The notes: generated from the letters alone by a model not told the origin. 64,000 bases of DNA from Caballeronia sp. SEWSISQ10-4 2 (GCF_030464885.1 NZ_JALPRJ010000007.1:1-64000); one strand, 5' to 3'. Shown: positions 7,906 to 17,028, counted from the first letter of the stretch. Translations and numbers: made by a program.

Positions 7906-8409
7906 TCAGAATAGTGTGAGCTGCGCGCGTCCCGGGCCGCCTTCAAGTGTCAGCAAATGTTGCTTGCGTTCCACGCCACCGGCATAACCGGTCAACTCTC
8001 CGTCCGCGCCTATCACCCGATGACACGGCACGATGATTCCCACCGGATTGCGCCCGTTCGCTCCGCCCACGGCGCGCGATGCTCCCGGAGCCACACCGAT
8101 CCGGCGCGCGAGATCGCCGTAGGTCCAGGATGTGCCGAACGGGATCTCTTGCAACGCTGCCCACACACGTTGCTGGAACTCGGTGCCGTTGAGCCGTAAC
8201 GGCACGGAAAACACCGTGCGCTCGCCGGCGAAATACTCGGCAATCTGTTCCTCCGCCTCGATAATCGCCCGCGACTTCGGCGGTCCTGTATCGATGAGAC
8301 CGGCCGGAAAGTGCTTCTGTCCGACGAAGAACAATCCCGTCAGGAAATCGTCTTCCGCGCGATACGCGAGGTGGCCCAGCGGACTCGGTGCAACGTGGCA
8401 TTCGATCAA
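7906..8409 (-). CDS. ogt: Methylated-DNA--protein-cysteine methyltransferase
   Basis: 167 residues, the usual Ogt size. The active-site motif IIVPCHRVIG places the alkyl-acceptor cysteine at C129. The helix-turn-helix with its arginine finger (SRAVGGANGRNP) precedes it, and the GYAGGVERKQHLL tail follows. It removes O6-alkyl groups from guanine in a one-use reaction. There is no Ada N-terminal domain, so it is a repair protein and not a regulator. It is transcribed leftward toward the shared terminator. Confidence 0.95.
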   Translation of the reverse strand: MIECHVAPSPLGHLAYRAEDDFLTGLFFVGQKHFPAGLIDTGPPKSRAIIEAEEQIAEYFAGERTVFSVPLRLNGTEFQQRVWAALQEIPFGTSWTYGDLARRIGVAPGASRAVGGANGRNPVGIIVPCHRVIGADGELTGYAGGVERKQHLLTLEGGPGRAQLTLF

Positions 8410-8436
8410 GGGTCGTCTCCGGCCAATTTTTAACGC

Positions 8437-8697
8437 TCAGATGAACGGATTATCCGTCTTGCCCGCTGGCTTCGGCGGTTCGTCGGCGAGTTTCGTGGGT
8501 AAGCTTGTGTCGTTCTGCAGGGCATCGACGATGGCGTTCACCGCTTTTTGCAGCGCAAGCGCCGTCGTCAAGCCCGTTTTATCGCGTGCGATCGTCAGGT
8601 CGCCGGAAATGGAGAGGCGCGCGGTGTCGTTGGCGATCACAAGCGCGTCGCCGTTGATGTTGAGCGTATCGGTACCGTTGGAAAATGGCTTAAACAC
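8437..8697 (-). CDS. Small hypothetical protein overlapping the nuclease gene
   Basis: 86 residues, with no signal peptide and no membrane segment. Residues 10-60 look like alternating beta strands (TLNINGDALVIANDTARLSISGD) followed by a helix, then a proline-rich tail. The GTG start overlaps the last codons of the nuclease gene by 8 bases, so translation is probably coupled. No family recognised. Being cytoplasmic and coupled to a secreted nuclease, it could be a partner or inhibitor, but nothing in its sequence shows that. Confidence 0.65.
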   Translation of the reverse strand: MFKPFSNGTDTLNINGDALVIANDTARLSISGDLTIARDKTGLTTALALQKAVNAIVDALQNDTSLPTKLADEPPKPAGKTDNPFI

Positions 8698-9460
8698 CTT
8701 TCAGTCCTCCAATGCGTTGGTCTTTCAGCGTGTCCGGAATGCCTGGAAATTGGAGCCCGCTCATTGCTTCCAGTTCGCGAACCGTCTTGACCGTGTATTC
8801 GTTCGTGGGCGTGTTGTCCACCACCACGGCGAACGCCAGCTCGCGCTTCGGCAGATACACGACCTTATACAACTGCGTGGGCACAAGCACACGCGACTCG
8901 CCGATGGTCTGCAACTGCCGTCCGGAAAACAGCGGTCCGGTGACGACATAAGAATCGCCGGATTGTTCCACGAGCCGCCGCACCGCCTGTTCGATCCGCG
9001 ACCAGATGCGCCGGTTATTCGACGGATCTTGCGGCACGACGTTCGCCAGCGAAAACGATTCCGCCATGCCCTTTTTGTCCCACCGGTCGCCGGCCGGACT
9101 CATGTGTCCGCGATCGTAGCCGCTTTTCTTGTAGTCCGAGAGCGTGGCACTGTCGCCGGGCGGCAGTTTCTTATCGACAAAAAAACGGTTCGTGCGCGTG
9201 TTGTCGCGGGCATCGTCAATATGTTGCGCCGTCAAGTGCTCCGCCGACCACAGCGGACCGTGCGTGACGCCGGAATGCAGGACGGCGAAGTCGGAATAGC
9301 AAAGTTGCTGCGTCGATACGCGCATCTTCGCATTCGCGATAATCGGCGCCCGGCCACCCGGGCTGAACTGCGGACAGTCGCCGGCCGCGAGGACGTTGAG
9401 GGAGACAGTGGCGCCGAGCGCCGCCAGGAACGATGCGAAATGCGTGAAGCGGATTTTCAT
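8690..9460 (-). CDS. Secreted DNA/RNA non-specific endonuclease (NUC1 family)
   Basis: 256 residues from the ATG at 9460. A longer reading from 9571 only adds sequence before an obvious signal peptide (MKIRFTHFASFLAALG... cleaved near LAAG, residue 26). The beta-beta-alpha-metal active site is clear: DRGHMSPAGD with the general-base His at 119, and SLANVVPQDPSNNRRIW supplying the Mg-binding Asn. Two cysteines (C29, C54) may form a disulfide after export. Such enzymes degrade DNA and RNA outside the cytoplasm, for nutrition, biofilm turnover or competition. It is the first gene of a two-gene unit with 8437-8697. Confidence 0.92.
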   Translation of the reverse strand: MKIRFTHFASFLAALGATVSLNVLAAGDCPQFSPGGRAPIIANAKMRVSTQQLCYSDFAVLHSGVTHGPLWSAEHLTAQHIDDARDNTRTNRFFVDKKLPPGDSATLSDYKKSGYDRGHMSPAGDRWDKKGMAESFSLANVVPQDPSNNRRIWSRIEQAVRRLVEQSGDSYVVTGPLFSGRQLQTIGESRVLVPTQLYKVVYLPKRELAFAVVVDNTPTNEYTVKTVRELEAMSGLQFPGIPDTLKDQRIGGLKGV

Positions 9461-9674
9461 GCGGAAGGCGAGGTCGGGGTGTAGTGGGCTAATTTCGTCG
9501 AGGCCGGAGTATAAGGCGCTGAGGTGCGTTGTGTGGCGGTGAGCATCGGTGGCTATCGGAGGCGAAAACACACACGCGATAAAATTCCCGCGCCGCCGCA
9601 GCGTGCGTGCGCGTAGTGTGCGGCCGCGACGACCCTTTCTGTCTTTGATTTCCTACTTGCGAGCTTCCGCGCCC

Positions 9675-10754
9675 ATGACCTCGATCAGCCGCATGTTTTG
9701 CGCTGTTGTTGCTTTAGCCGTATCGATTGCATCGCCCGTATTCGCCGACGAGGTGGCGTCCTCCCCAACGGTCGCCTCGTCCCCGGCACCGGCCGACAAC
9801 GACGGTCCCGTCTACGGCCCTGAACTCCAGGGCTTCGACTACCCGTATCCGGTTGGCCGGTTCGGGATTTCATCGCAGCGGCAAATCGTGCGCATGGCGT
9901 ACATGGACGTTGCGCCGAAACGGCCCAACGGGCGAACCGTGGTCCTGCTGCACGGCAAGAACTTTTGCGCGGCGACGTGGAAGGAGAGCATCGATGTGCT
10001 CACCGACGCGGGGTATCGAGTGATCGCACCGGATCAGATCGGCTTTTGCAAATCGACTAAACCGGTGCGTTATCAGTACACGTTCCAGCAGCTCGCGCGC
10101 AATACGCACGCGTTGCTCGCGGCGCTTGGCGTGAAAAAAGCGACGCTCGTCGCGCACTCTACAGGCGGCATGATTGCCGTGCGTTACGCACTGATGTATC
10201 CGCAGGAGACCGAGCAGCTCGTGCTGGTGAATCCGATCGGGCTGGAGGACTGGAAGGCAAAGGGCGTACCGTCGATATCGATCGATGACTGGTACACGCG
10301 CGAGTTGAAGACAAGCGCCGACGGCATTCGCAACTACGAGCAGGCCACGTATTACGCGGGTCACTGGGACGCGCGTTACGAGCCGTGGGTGCAGATGCTG
10401 GCGGGAATGTATCGCGGCGCGGGCAAGGAGGTTGTCGCGTGGAACTCGGCGTTGCTGTACGACATGATCTATACGCAGCCGGTCGTGTACGAGTTCGGGC
10501 AGATCAGGACACCGACGTTGCTGCTTATCGGCGACAAGGACACGACTGCGATCGGCAAGGATCTCGCTCCGCCGGAAATTCGGTCGACGCTTGGGCGTTA
10601 TCCGGAGGTGGCCAAACGCGCAGCAGAGGCGATCCCGGGAGCGAGGCTGGTCGAGTTTGCGGAGTTGGGGCATGCACCCCAGATGCAGGACCCGCACGCG
10701 TTCCATCAGGCATTGCTCGCGGGGCTGGCAGCGCTCGGTGAGAAGAGCAACTGA
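9675..10754 (+). CDS. Exported alpha/beta hydrolase
   Basis: 359 residues from the ATG at 9675. The N-terminal hydrophobic segment ending PVFADE (residue 25) is a signal peptide, followed by a low-complexity Ala/Ser/Pro linker. The hydrolase fold shows the oxyanion loop LLHGKNF (residues 91-97), nucleophile S162 in VAHSTGGM, an acid in LLLIGDKDTT and the catalytic His in ELGHAPQ near the end. Substrate not predictable; haloperoxidase- and esterase-like members look alike. It is divergent from the nuclease gene, and the two share a 210-base promoter region. Confidence 0.88.
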   Translation: MTSISRMFCAVVALAVSIASPVFADEVASSPTVASSPAPADNDGPVYGPELQGFDYPYPVGRFGISSQRQIVRMAYMDVAPKRPNGRTVVLLHGKNFCAATWKESIDVLTDAGYRVIAPDQIGFCKSTKPVRYQYTFQQLARNTHALLAALGVKKATLVAHSTGGMIAVRYALMYPQETEQLVLVNPIGLEDWKAKGVPSISIDDWYTRELKTSADGIRNYEQATYYAGHWDARYEPWVQMLAGMYRGAGKEVVAWNSALLYDMIYTQPVVYEFGQIRTPTLLLIGDKDTTAIGKDLAPPEIRSTLGRYPEVAKRAAEAIPGARLVEFAELGHAPQMQDPHAFHQALLAGLAALGEKSN

Positions 10755-10844
10755 GGGTTTTGTCGGCGCCGGTGGAGCGTTCTGGCCGCTGGCGGAACCG
10801 GGCCTGTCAATCTCTCGTGCGAACGAATCACCATTGCCAAAAAT

Positions 10845-11165
10845 ATGAAGACCTTCCTTCTTTACGTTGTAACTGCCATCGCAGAGATAGTGGGCTGCTA
10901 TTTTCCCTATCGATGGCTAAAGGAGGACGGCTCGCCGTGGCTCCTCATTCCCGGTGCGTTCGCGCTCGCGCTCTTCGCGTGGTTATTGACGCTACATGCC
11001 AGCGCTGCCGGCCGCGTTTATGCGGCGTACGGCGGCGTGTATATCTTCGTGGCGATCATGTGGTTGTGGATCGTCGAACGGATTCGCCCGACGACCTGGG
11101 ATCTGGCCGGTGTGGCGATCGCACTGGCCGGCATGAGCGTGATCGCGTTTCAGCCGCGCGGATGA
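10845..11165 (+). CDS. ynfA: YnfA/UPF0060 family membrane protein
   Basis: 106 residues with four predicted membrane helices and the family sequence features ([51 protein letters not shown]). The family resembles small drug exporters of the SMR type, but the transported compound is not settled. It lies 90 bases after the hydrolase gene and may be cotranscribed. Confidence 0.95.
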   Translation: MKTFLLYVVTAIAEIVGCYFPYRWLKEDGSPWLLIPGAFALALFAWLLTLHASAAGRVYAAYGGVYIFVAIMWLWIVERIRPTTWDLAGVAIALAGMSVIAFQPRG

Positions 11166-11194
11166 AGCCGGCGGGCCGTTTTGCGCCTTAAGCC

Positions 11195-12220
11195 TTAAGC
11201 CTCCAGTGCCAGCAACGCAAACGTCGCGAGCCAGTGCTCGCCCATGTAGTCGCCCGCCACATGCGCCAGGCCCGCTGCAAGGTGATCGTTCGCCGTGGCA
11301 TCGAGCAAGCTTGTGCGCACGTCGCCCGCGGGCAGCGAGCGGGCCAGTGACCGCTGGCACCACGCGCGGCTGAGATTCAGGCCATCGAGGTGCGCAAGCT
11401 TGCCGTCGCTGCGATCCGTGACGGTGGCGGGCGTGAACAGCGTGGCGGGTTCGCGCGCGCCCAACTGGGGGAGAAAGCGGTCGAACCAGCCGGCGAATTC
11501 GGCCGCGGGCAACACGCGCTGCATCAACTCGGCTTCCATCAGCGACGACGATAAAAACTCATCTCCGCCCGGTTCCCACGCCTGACAACCGGCATCGTTC
11601 AGATACCAGCGGCGCGCGGTATCGACGATCAGCGTTTCAAACGCAGAATCACCCACCTGCCGCGCATAACCGATAGCCAGCGTCAATGCGAACGCCGTAT
11701 TGAAATGCGTGCCCACACGCAGCGGATATGTCGATTTCGGCAGGAATTCCGTGAAACGCTCGACAAACGCGTGCGCAAGCGGCACGAGTGCCGCGGCCCA
11801 GCGTTGGCCGTCAGTTGACTGCATCGACCGAAGCTGGCCGGCGAGCGCGAGCAGCCACGCCCAGCCGTATGGACGTTCGAAACCACGCGCCTCCGGACGC
11901 TGCAAATACGCGACTTCGGCGGCGACGTTGGTATCGGTGAAATGGGCGTCGATCAACACACGGATTGCCGGCGCTTCGGGCAACTCGGGGAAGCGGTCGA
12001 CAAGCCGCGCGATCAGCCAGTATCCGTGAACGCACGAGTGCCAGTCGAAGCTGCCATAGAAGATCGGGTGGAGGGTGCGCGGGCCTTGCGCGTCGGCGGC
12101 GCTTCCCATCACGTGGTCGAGCTTGTTCGGGTATTCGCGCGTCAGGTGGTCGAGCGCGAGCCTGGCGAATTTCGACGCGAGGGCGGCGTCGAGCGGTGGT
12201 GTCGATGACTGCGGGTTCAT
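11195..12220 (-). CDS. DUF2891 family protein
   Basis: 341 residues from the ATG at 12220, a better start than one ten codons upstream. The sequence HPIFYGSFDWHSCVHGYW near residue 60 and the repeated His/Trp-rich helices (ERPYGWAWLLAL, CQAWEPGGDEFLSSSL, GLAHVAGDYMGEHWLATFALLAL) match DUF2891, a helical-barrel family related in shape to glycoside-processing enzymes. The biochemical role is unknown. Soluble, with no signal peptide. It is convergent with ynfA. Confidence 0.85.
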   Translation of the reverse strand: MNPQSSTPPLDAALASKFARLALDHLTREYPNKLDHVMGSAADAQGPRTLHPIFYGSFDWHSCVHGYWLIARLVDRFPELPEAPAIRVLIDAHFTDTNVAAEVAYLQRPEARGFERPYGWAWLLALAGQLRSMQSTDGQRWAAALVPLAHAFVERFTEFLPKSTYPLRVGTHFNTAFALTLAIGYARQVGDSAFETLIVDTARRWYLNDAGCQAWEPGGDEFLSSSLMEAELMQRVLPAAEFAGWFDRFLPQLGAREPATLFTPATVTDRSDGKLAHLDGLNLSRAWCQRSLARSLPAGDVRTSLLDATANDHLAAGLAHVAGDYMGEHWLATFALLALEA

Positions 12221-12680
12221 GCGGTTCTCCAGAAAACAAGTCGTCCGCAATTATGGCGAGACTTCGGCTCACGGAACGAGTGAATCGAGCGGCGATCGAT
12301 GTCATGCGATGCGGCGTTGAGCGGTCATTTTTTTTGCGACTCAGGGTAATTACCAAGAACTTTCGATCTGCATGACTGTAAGTTTTTGTTCGCTCCGTTC
12401 ATCACGCTTGCTGGGTCTGCTGCAGGCCGTTGATCTACCAGCAATCCCTTTCGAAAAAGGCCTTGTGGATATCTGCCAGATTCTTTTTCTGACGAAAAAC
12501 TTTCTGTATAAACACCAACGTAAGCTGAAATTTTGCTGACCGTCATACTGCGCCAACTCCTTGCCCGTCGTATAAACTTGCGCCCGAACGCCCTCAGGGT
12601 GTGATCGTCGCCGGCATCCGACCGGCTCAAGAGCGGCCACAAGCCGCCGTTTTCAATACGCGACAGGAGTTCTCAACAGC
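12221..12680. other. Intergenic region upstream of kgtP
   Basis: About 460 bases between two divergent genes. It contains several T-runs and no supported open frame. It must hold both promoters. No palindrome of note was seen. Confidence 0.5.
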
Positions 12681-13976
12681 ATGGCCGACATCGCCCTCTC
12701 AACTGCAGCAGACACCCGGCGACGCGTCTTCGCGATCGTTGGCGCTTCATCGGGGAATCTCGTCGAGTGGTTCGACTTCTATATCTACTCGTTCCTCGCG
12801 CTTTACTTCGCGCCGGCGTTCTTCCCAAGCGGAAATGCGACCACGCAGTTGCTCAACACCGCCGGCGTGTTCGCGGCAGGTTTCCTGATGCGGCCGATCG
12901 GCGGCTGGATGTTCGGCCGTATCGCCGACAAGCACGGCCGCCGCACCTCGATGATGATCTCCGTGCTGATGATGTGCGCCGGCTCGCTTGTGATCTGCTT
13001 CCTGCCGACCTACGCAAGCATTGGTGCGTGGGCGCCGTTTTGCCTGCTGATCGCGCGGTTGTTCCAGGGCTTGTCGGTGGGTGGCGAATACGGTACGAGC
13101 GCGACCTACATGAGCGAAGTGGCGCTGCAGGGGCGGCGCGGTTTCTTCGCGTCGTTCCAGTATGTGACGCTGATCGGCGGTCAGCTCGCCGCGTTGCTGG
13201 TGCTGGTCGTGCTGCAGCAAGTATTGACCACGGAAGAGCTGAGGGCGTGGGGCTGGCGCATTCCGTTCGGGATTGGCGCGCTCGCGGCGGTGGTGTCGCT
13301 GTATCTGCGGAAATCACTCGATGAAACCACCACGGCCGAAGGCCGCAAGCTGAAGGAAGCCGGCACGCTGCGCGGCCTCATGCAGCATAAGGCCGCGTTC
13401 ATGACCGTGCTGGGTTTCACGGCGGGTGGATCGCTGATTTTCTACACGTTCACCACCTACATGCAAAAGTACCTGGTGAACACGGCCGGCATGCATGCCA
13501 AGACGGCCAGCAACGTGATGACGGCCGCGCTGTTTGTCTACATGATCATGCAGCCGGCGTTCGGCGCGTTGTCGGACCGGATCGGCCGGCGCAAGTCGAT
13601 GATCTGGTTCGGCTGCCTCGCTACTCTCTGCACGGTGCCGATCCTGCATGCGCTGAAGGACGTCACGAGCCCGGTGATGGCGTTCGTGCTGGTGGTGATT
13701 GCGTTGGCTATCGTGAGTCTCTACACGTCGATCAGCGGACTGATCAAGGCCGAAATGTTCCCTGCGGAAGTGCGCGCGCTCGGCGTGGGTTTGTCGTATG
13801 CGGTGGCAAACGCGGTGTTCGGCGGCTCGGCGGAATACGTCGCGCTGTTCTTGAAGTCGATCGGCAGCGAGTCGACGTTCTACTGGTACGTGACGGCGCT
13901 GTGCGCGATTGCCGGAATTGTCTCGTTCCGGATGCGCGATTCCGCCAAGGAAGGGTATTTGCGCGACGTCCCTTGA
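12681..13976 (+). CDS. kgtP: Alpha-ketoglutarate permease, MHS family
   Basis: 431 residues and 12 membrane helices, collinear with E. coli KgtP. Shared stretches include [73 protein letters not shown] and [24 protein letters not shown]. It is an inner-membrane proton symporter for 2-oxoglutarate. The ATG at 12681 follows AGGAG by nine bases. The gene is monocistronic, with a hairpin after its stop. Confidence 0.93.
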   Translation: MADIALSTAADTRRRVFAIVGASSGNLVEWFDFYIYSFLALYFAPAFFPSGNATTQLLNTAGVFAAGFLMRPIGGWMFGRIADKHGRRTSMMISVLMMCAGSLVICFLPTYASIGAWAPFCLLIARLFQGLSVGGEYGTSATYMSEVALQGRRGFFASFQYVTLIGGQLAALLVLVVLQQVLTTEELRAWGWRIPFGIGALAAVVSLYLRKSLDETTTAEGRKLKEAGTLRGLMQHKAAFMTVLGFTAGGSLIFYTFTTYMQKYLVNTAGMHAKTASNVMTAALFVYMIMQPAFGALSDRIGRRKSMIWFGCLATLCTVPILHALKDVTSPVMAFVLVVIALAIVSLYTSISGLIKAEMFPAEVRALGVGLSYAVANAVFGGSAEYVALFLKSIGSESTFYWYVTALCAIAGIVSFRMRDSAKEGYLRDVP

Positions 13977-14022
13977 TGATTCGACTGATTTGACTGATTT
14001 GACGCAAGGCAGGGTTCTGCCA

Positions 14023-14078
14023 AGCATCGCCCGCGGCGCATTGTGCTGAAGCTGACGCCGATGCTAGTGCGCCGCGGG
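14023..14078. terminator. Long hairpin between convergent kgtP and hipA
   Basis: CCCGCGGCGCA (14030-14040) pairs with TGCGCCGCGGG (14068-14078), and within that reach GCATCG and CGATGC also match. There is no long T-run. It probably stops both convergent transcripts, perhaps with help from Rho. Confidence 0.45.
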
Positions 14079-14099
14079 ATTCAATACGGTTCTCGCTCC

Positions 14100-15452
14100 T
14101 CAAGCAACTGCCTTGGCGGGCATTGCGTCGAGTGCGGCGACTGACTTGCGCAGCCCCTCGAAGATACGGTCGGAGACCCTGGCCGGAAACCCCTCGGGCA
14201 ACTCACCCGATACACGCTCGATAACACCGGGTGTTTCTTCAATCAACCGCTGGATGATCGGCTCTGCATCCTGTCCGTATGAGCATCGCGGCGCCATTGC
14301 GTTGAAGTGCCGGCGCTGGATATCGCGGAAAGCGTAGTGACGGTTCTTGCCCGATACGGCCATCGCGAGCTTGGCCTTGAACCACGACCACTGGCTCGCT
14401 CCCATCCCCTCGACCGGCCAGATGGACATGACGTCATAAAGCGGCGTCAACCGGTAATGTCCGCCCTGAAGCAGCCGGATGCTGAAGTTCTTCGCGTGCC
14501 CGTCCGGGGCAGCTAACAGCCAGAAGAGTATCTGCGCGGTCAGCAAGGTTTCTATGTCTTCCTTGGCTGTCTCGGACTGCTGGAGCACCTGCGCCAGGTC
14601 GATCACACCCGGGCCGCCTTCGTTCTCATACTTCTTGTGCGAGGGCAGCCCCATCACCTGGCAAAAGTCCTCTTGCGGCAGCCGTAAAATCCACTTGCCG
14701 CTCGAGTGCATCTGGCGGTCAAAGCGCTGCACGCTCAGCACGCGTTGCCGGCCAAAGGTCTTGATGTCCGTTTGGGCGACCGGCAAGCCGTAAGCACGCA
14801 GGAGATGCATGCATAGCCACTCGTTTTCGACCGACGTGGTGAGGTCAGCGCGCCGGTTACCCACCAGGCCGAGCGGAAGCTTCAGGATATGGGTGGTAGG
14901 CGTGGCGCCGTGGGGTTTCATCCACTGGCCTTCGTGCCAGAGGAGCGCCGTCTTTTCCTGCGCACCCGCCAGCGAAATCCGAAAGTCGTCTTCGTCGTCT
15001 TGAGGGCCAAAAGTGCCACCGCCCGCCGTCTGTTTCAGGAGCGTCTCGATTTCTCCTTCACTGAGCGCGGTGCCATCGATTTGCTCGACACCCGCAGGTT
15101 CCTTGTCGACGCCCAGGAGCTGGACCGCGCCCACGCAATCCCGGCCGATGGCCTGCAAAAGATCGAACGCATCCAGCGTGTCCGTCCGGAATCGCTGGCC
15201 AATCCGCTTTCGGATGGCTTCGCTGTCCGGTAGCAGATTGTCGAAATAGTTGAGTACCCTGTCACCTTTGAGCGGAGCGTTATCGAGCGGGATGGGTAGC
15301 GACAGGGAAAGCGGACGGCCGACCTCGGAGGCGGCCCACGCGGGGTCGTAGGCGAGTTCCATCGGGCCGCGAGTGGGAATGCTCCAGACACCCATGCGTA
15401 CGCCGTTGACCCATACCGAGAGCGCCCGGGAATGTGGCTTGCGTCCCGCCAT
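14100..15452 (-). CDS. hipA: HipA-type serine/threonine kinase toxin
   Basis: 450 residues from the ATG that overlaps the hipB stop (TAATG). Visible features of HipA kinases: the autophosphorylation serine in FRISLAGAQEKTALL (S160), the catalytic loop LLAAPDGHAKNFS (D317, N322) and the metal-binding LTPLYDVMS (D340). HipA of E. coli phosphorylates glutamyl-tRNA synthetase and induces growth arrest; the target here is unknown. All key residues are present, so it should be active. It is cotranscribed leftward with hipB. Confidence 0.95.
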   Translation of the reverse strand: MAGRKPHSRALSVWVNGVRMGVWSIPTRGPMELAYDPAWAASEVGRPLSLSLPIPLDNAPLKGDRVLNYFDNLLPDSEAIRKRIGQRFRTDTLDAFDLLQAIGRDCVGAVQLLGVDKEPAGVEQIDGTALSEGEIETLLKQTAGGGTFGPQDDEDDFRISLAGAQEKTALLWHEGQWMKPHGATPTTHILKLPLGLVGNRRADLTTSVENEWLCMHLLRAYGLPVAQTDIKTFGRQRVLSVQRFDRQMHSSGKWILRLPQEDFCQVMGLPSHKKYENEGGPGVIDLAQVLQQSETAKEDIETLLTAQILFWLLAAPDGHAKNFSIRLLQGGHYRLTPLYDVMSIWPVEGMGASQWSWFKAKLAMAVSGKNRHYAFRDIQRRHFNAMAPRCSYGQDAEPIIQRLIEETPGVIERVSGELPEGFPARVSDRIFEGLRKSVAALDAMPAKAVA

Positions 15453-15709
15453 TACCACTCCAGCGCGGACGCGGTTGGCGTTGCGGCAAAAGAACCCTTG
15501 TCCTGAACCTGAAGTTGCAGCCCGTACGCGCCAAGAAGCGCCAGCAACTGGTTGAGCGTAAGCGCACCGGAATCCGCCTCGAGAGTCGAGATACGGCTCT
15601 GGCTCACACCGAGCCTTGCGGCTGCTTCGGTTTGGGTGAGGCCCGTGCGCCGGCGGCCGGCCGCGAGAATCTGACCCATCTGGTAGGGCGTGGCGATAGT
15701 CTGTTGCAT
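15452..15709 (-). CDS. hipB: HipB-type antitoxin, XRE family
   Basis: 85 residues. A helix-turn-helix lies at about 15-65 (GRRRTGLTQTEAAARLGVSQSRISTLE) and a short C-terminal tail follows (KGSFAATPTASALEW). The terminal tryptophan recalls the E. coli HipB tail, whose last residue affects turnover. It should bind HipA and repress the operon through the repeats at 15715-15811. Antitoxin precedes toxin, and they overlap by one base in TAATG. Confidence 0.92.
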   Translation of the reverse strand: MQQTIATPYQMGQILAAGRRRTGLTQTEAAARLGVSQSRISTLEADSGALTLNQLLALLGAYGLQLQVQDKGSFAATPTASALEW

Positions 15710-15714
15710 GACAT

Positions 15715-15811
15715 TTATCTCTCACACGAATAAATGCAGTTTATGTCTGTGACAGATATTTGTCAAATATTCGTGTGGCAGATATTTGCATATTATCTCT
15801 CACACGAATAA
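15715..15811. promoter_or_regulatory. HipB operator array
   Basis: TTATCTCTCACACGAATAA occurs twice in direct orientation (15715-15733 and 15793-15811). Between them lies a near-identical inverted copy (15768-15784, TATTCGTGTGGCAGATA) and a weaker inverted one (about 15742-15758). The first copy begins 6 bases before the hipB start codon and so overlaps the ribosome binding region. The arrangement fits cooperative binding of several HipB dimers across the promoter. Confidence 0.75.
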
Positions 15812-16164
15812 TTTGGCTTTATTTATGCTGCAGATTTTCTTGACCCAAAAATCCCCAACATCGAACGATGACCGGGATTCGAGCGGACTGACCCCGCCGT
15901 TTTACCCACACTCCACGCTTTTTTGGCGTGGGTTGCCCTTAAACCACGTGCTTTCTGTCGATTCTGCGGGTTTTCACCGCCTGCGCGGACAAAACGCGCA
16001 TTATTGAGATGACGGTAAGATTGCGGTCAGATGCCCACTTAGGCGACGTCCCCGATCACGATCCGGCTCGTCGCTGCAATAACGGGCTCGCCAGGACCTA
16101 AGCGTCAAGCGCACGTAAACCGGCTGCGCGGCGTTTGCGAGTCCGTCTGCTTGGAGACTAGCCC
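15812..16164. other. Intergenic region between hipB and the 16165 gene
   Basis: About 350 bases with no supported gene. A weak hairpin (ACCCACACTCCACGC / GCGTGGGT) at roughly 15904-15932 is the only structure seen. Confidence 0.45.
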
Positions 16165-16821
16165 ATGGAAGATTTCGACGAAACGTTGTACCTCGTGTGG
16201 CGAGCCAACCTGAATGTGCTCGCGGGATCGCCGGCTGGCGGTGCGAGGATTGCCCGCATGATGAGTTTTTCCCCGTCGTACATGAAACTGATTTTGGCCG
16301 GAAGGCGCGATTTCAGCGAGGAGTTCGTGCGCGGGGTGGAAACCGTGACCGGTTTGCCGCCACGCTGGCTGGACGAGCGCCGCGACCGGCGCGACATTCC
16401 GCCCGAGACCCAGCGCTTGATGGACGAGGAAACGCCCGCCGCCGTGTTTCGCGGCAACGCGCATCCCGCGCCGAAGCGGCCCGTCTTGCGTGGGCCGGAG
16501 CCGTTGCTGTCGCAGACGGAAGCGACCCGTCGCATCGCCGATCAGGCGCTGCAGCAGGTGGAAACGCATCGGCGGGATCAGATGTTCCGCCGCAACCGCG
16601 ACCTGTTGCTCGCCGACCTGCGCCGCGTGGAGCGGCAGCTTTCGATGGTTCAGCTCGACGGCATCAATGCGAAAGCAGAGGATTTGCGCGCGTCGGGCAA
16701 ACTGGACGATCCGGTCAAAGCCGATCTTGCCGGCCGTATCGAGCAGATCGATAAGCACCGCGCAATGCTGATGCAGCATGTGGAGAAGCTGGCCATGCTG
16801 CTGGCCGGTCTCGACGAGTAG
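16165..16821 (+). CDS. Hypothetical protein with a possible N-terminal helix-turn-helix
   Basis: 218 residues. Residues 25-70 (ARIARMMSFSPSYMKLILAGRRDFSEEF) read like a lambda-repressor-type helix-turn-helix. A proline/arginine-rich linker follows to about residue 105. The rest (115-218) is highly charged and helical (RRDQMFRRNRDLLLADLRRVERQL), probably coiled coil. There is no signal peptide. It may be a DNA-binding protein that oligomerises through its tail. No named family recognised. Confidence 0.65.
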   Translation: MEDFDETLYLVWRANLNVLAGSPAGGARIARMMSFSPSYMKLILAGRRDFSEEFVRGVETVTGLPPRWLDERRDRRDIPPETQRLMDEETPAAVFRGNAHPAPKRPVLRGPEPLLSQTEATRRIADQALQQVETHRRDQMFRRNRDLLLADLRRVERQLSMVQLDGINAKAEDLRASGKLDDPVKADLAGRIEQIDKHRAMLMQHVEKLAMLLAGLDE

Positions 16822-16845
16822 CGGCTAACACGGGGCTAACACGGC

Positions 16846-17028
16846 TTAACGCGTCCGTTTGCCGTGATGTTGCGGTTCGGAAGCAGGTTCGTGATCGACC
16901 GTGATCGCGACCGGATCGCTTGCGGGAAAGCTCTCGTCCAGCGCTTCGTCGAGGGCTGCTTCGAGATCATGTGCGGCCACCGGCGCTTTCTTCGGCTCGT
17001 GGTGCGGCTTTGCTTTCGGTTGCGACAT
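16846..17028 (-). CDS. Small acidic hypothetical protein with DESFPASDP motif
   Basis: 60 residues, Lys/His-rich at the start, then EAALDEALDESFPASDPVAI. This motif recurs in many small proteobacterial proteins of unknown role. A strong ribosome site (AAGGAG) stands 8 bases before the ATG at 17028. Function unknown. Confidence 0.75.
   Translation of the reverse strand: MSQPKAKPHHEPKKAPVAAHDLEAALDEALDESFPASDPVAITVDHEPASEPQHHGKRTR

Noticed and set aside
8132-9484. 450-codon forward frame opposite ogt, the small gene and the nuclease
   Set aside because: It covers three recognisable reverse-strand genes; its translation has no family features.
9870-10706. Reverse-strand frame within the alpha/beta hydrolase
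   Set aside because: Shadow of the hydrolase gene with its full catalytic triad.
12325-12642. Reverse frame of 105 codons before kgtP
   Set aside because: No ribosome site, no recognisable protein, and it occupies the divergent promoter region.
15786-16007. Forward 73-codon frame next to the hipB operator
   Set aside because: It starts inside the operator repeats, has no ribosome site and gives a composition unlike a protein.
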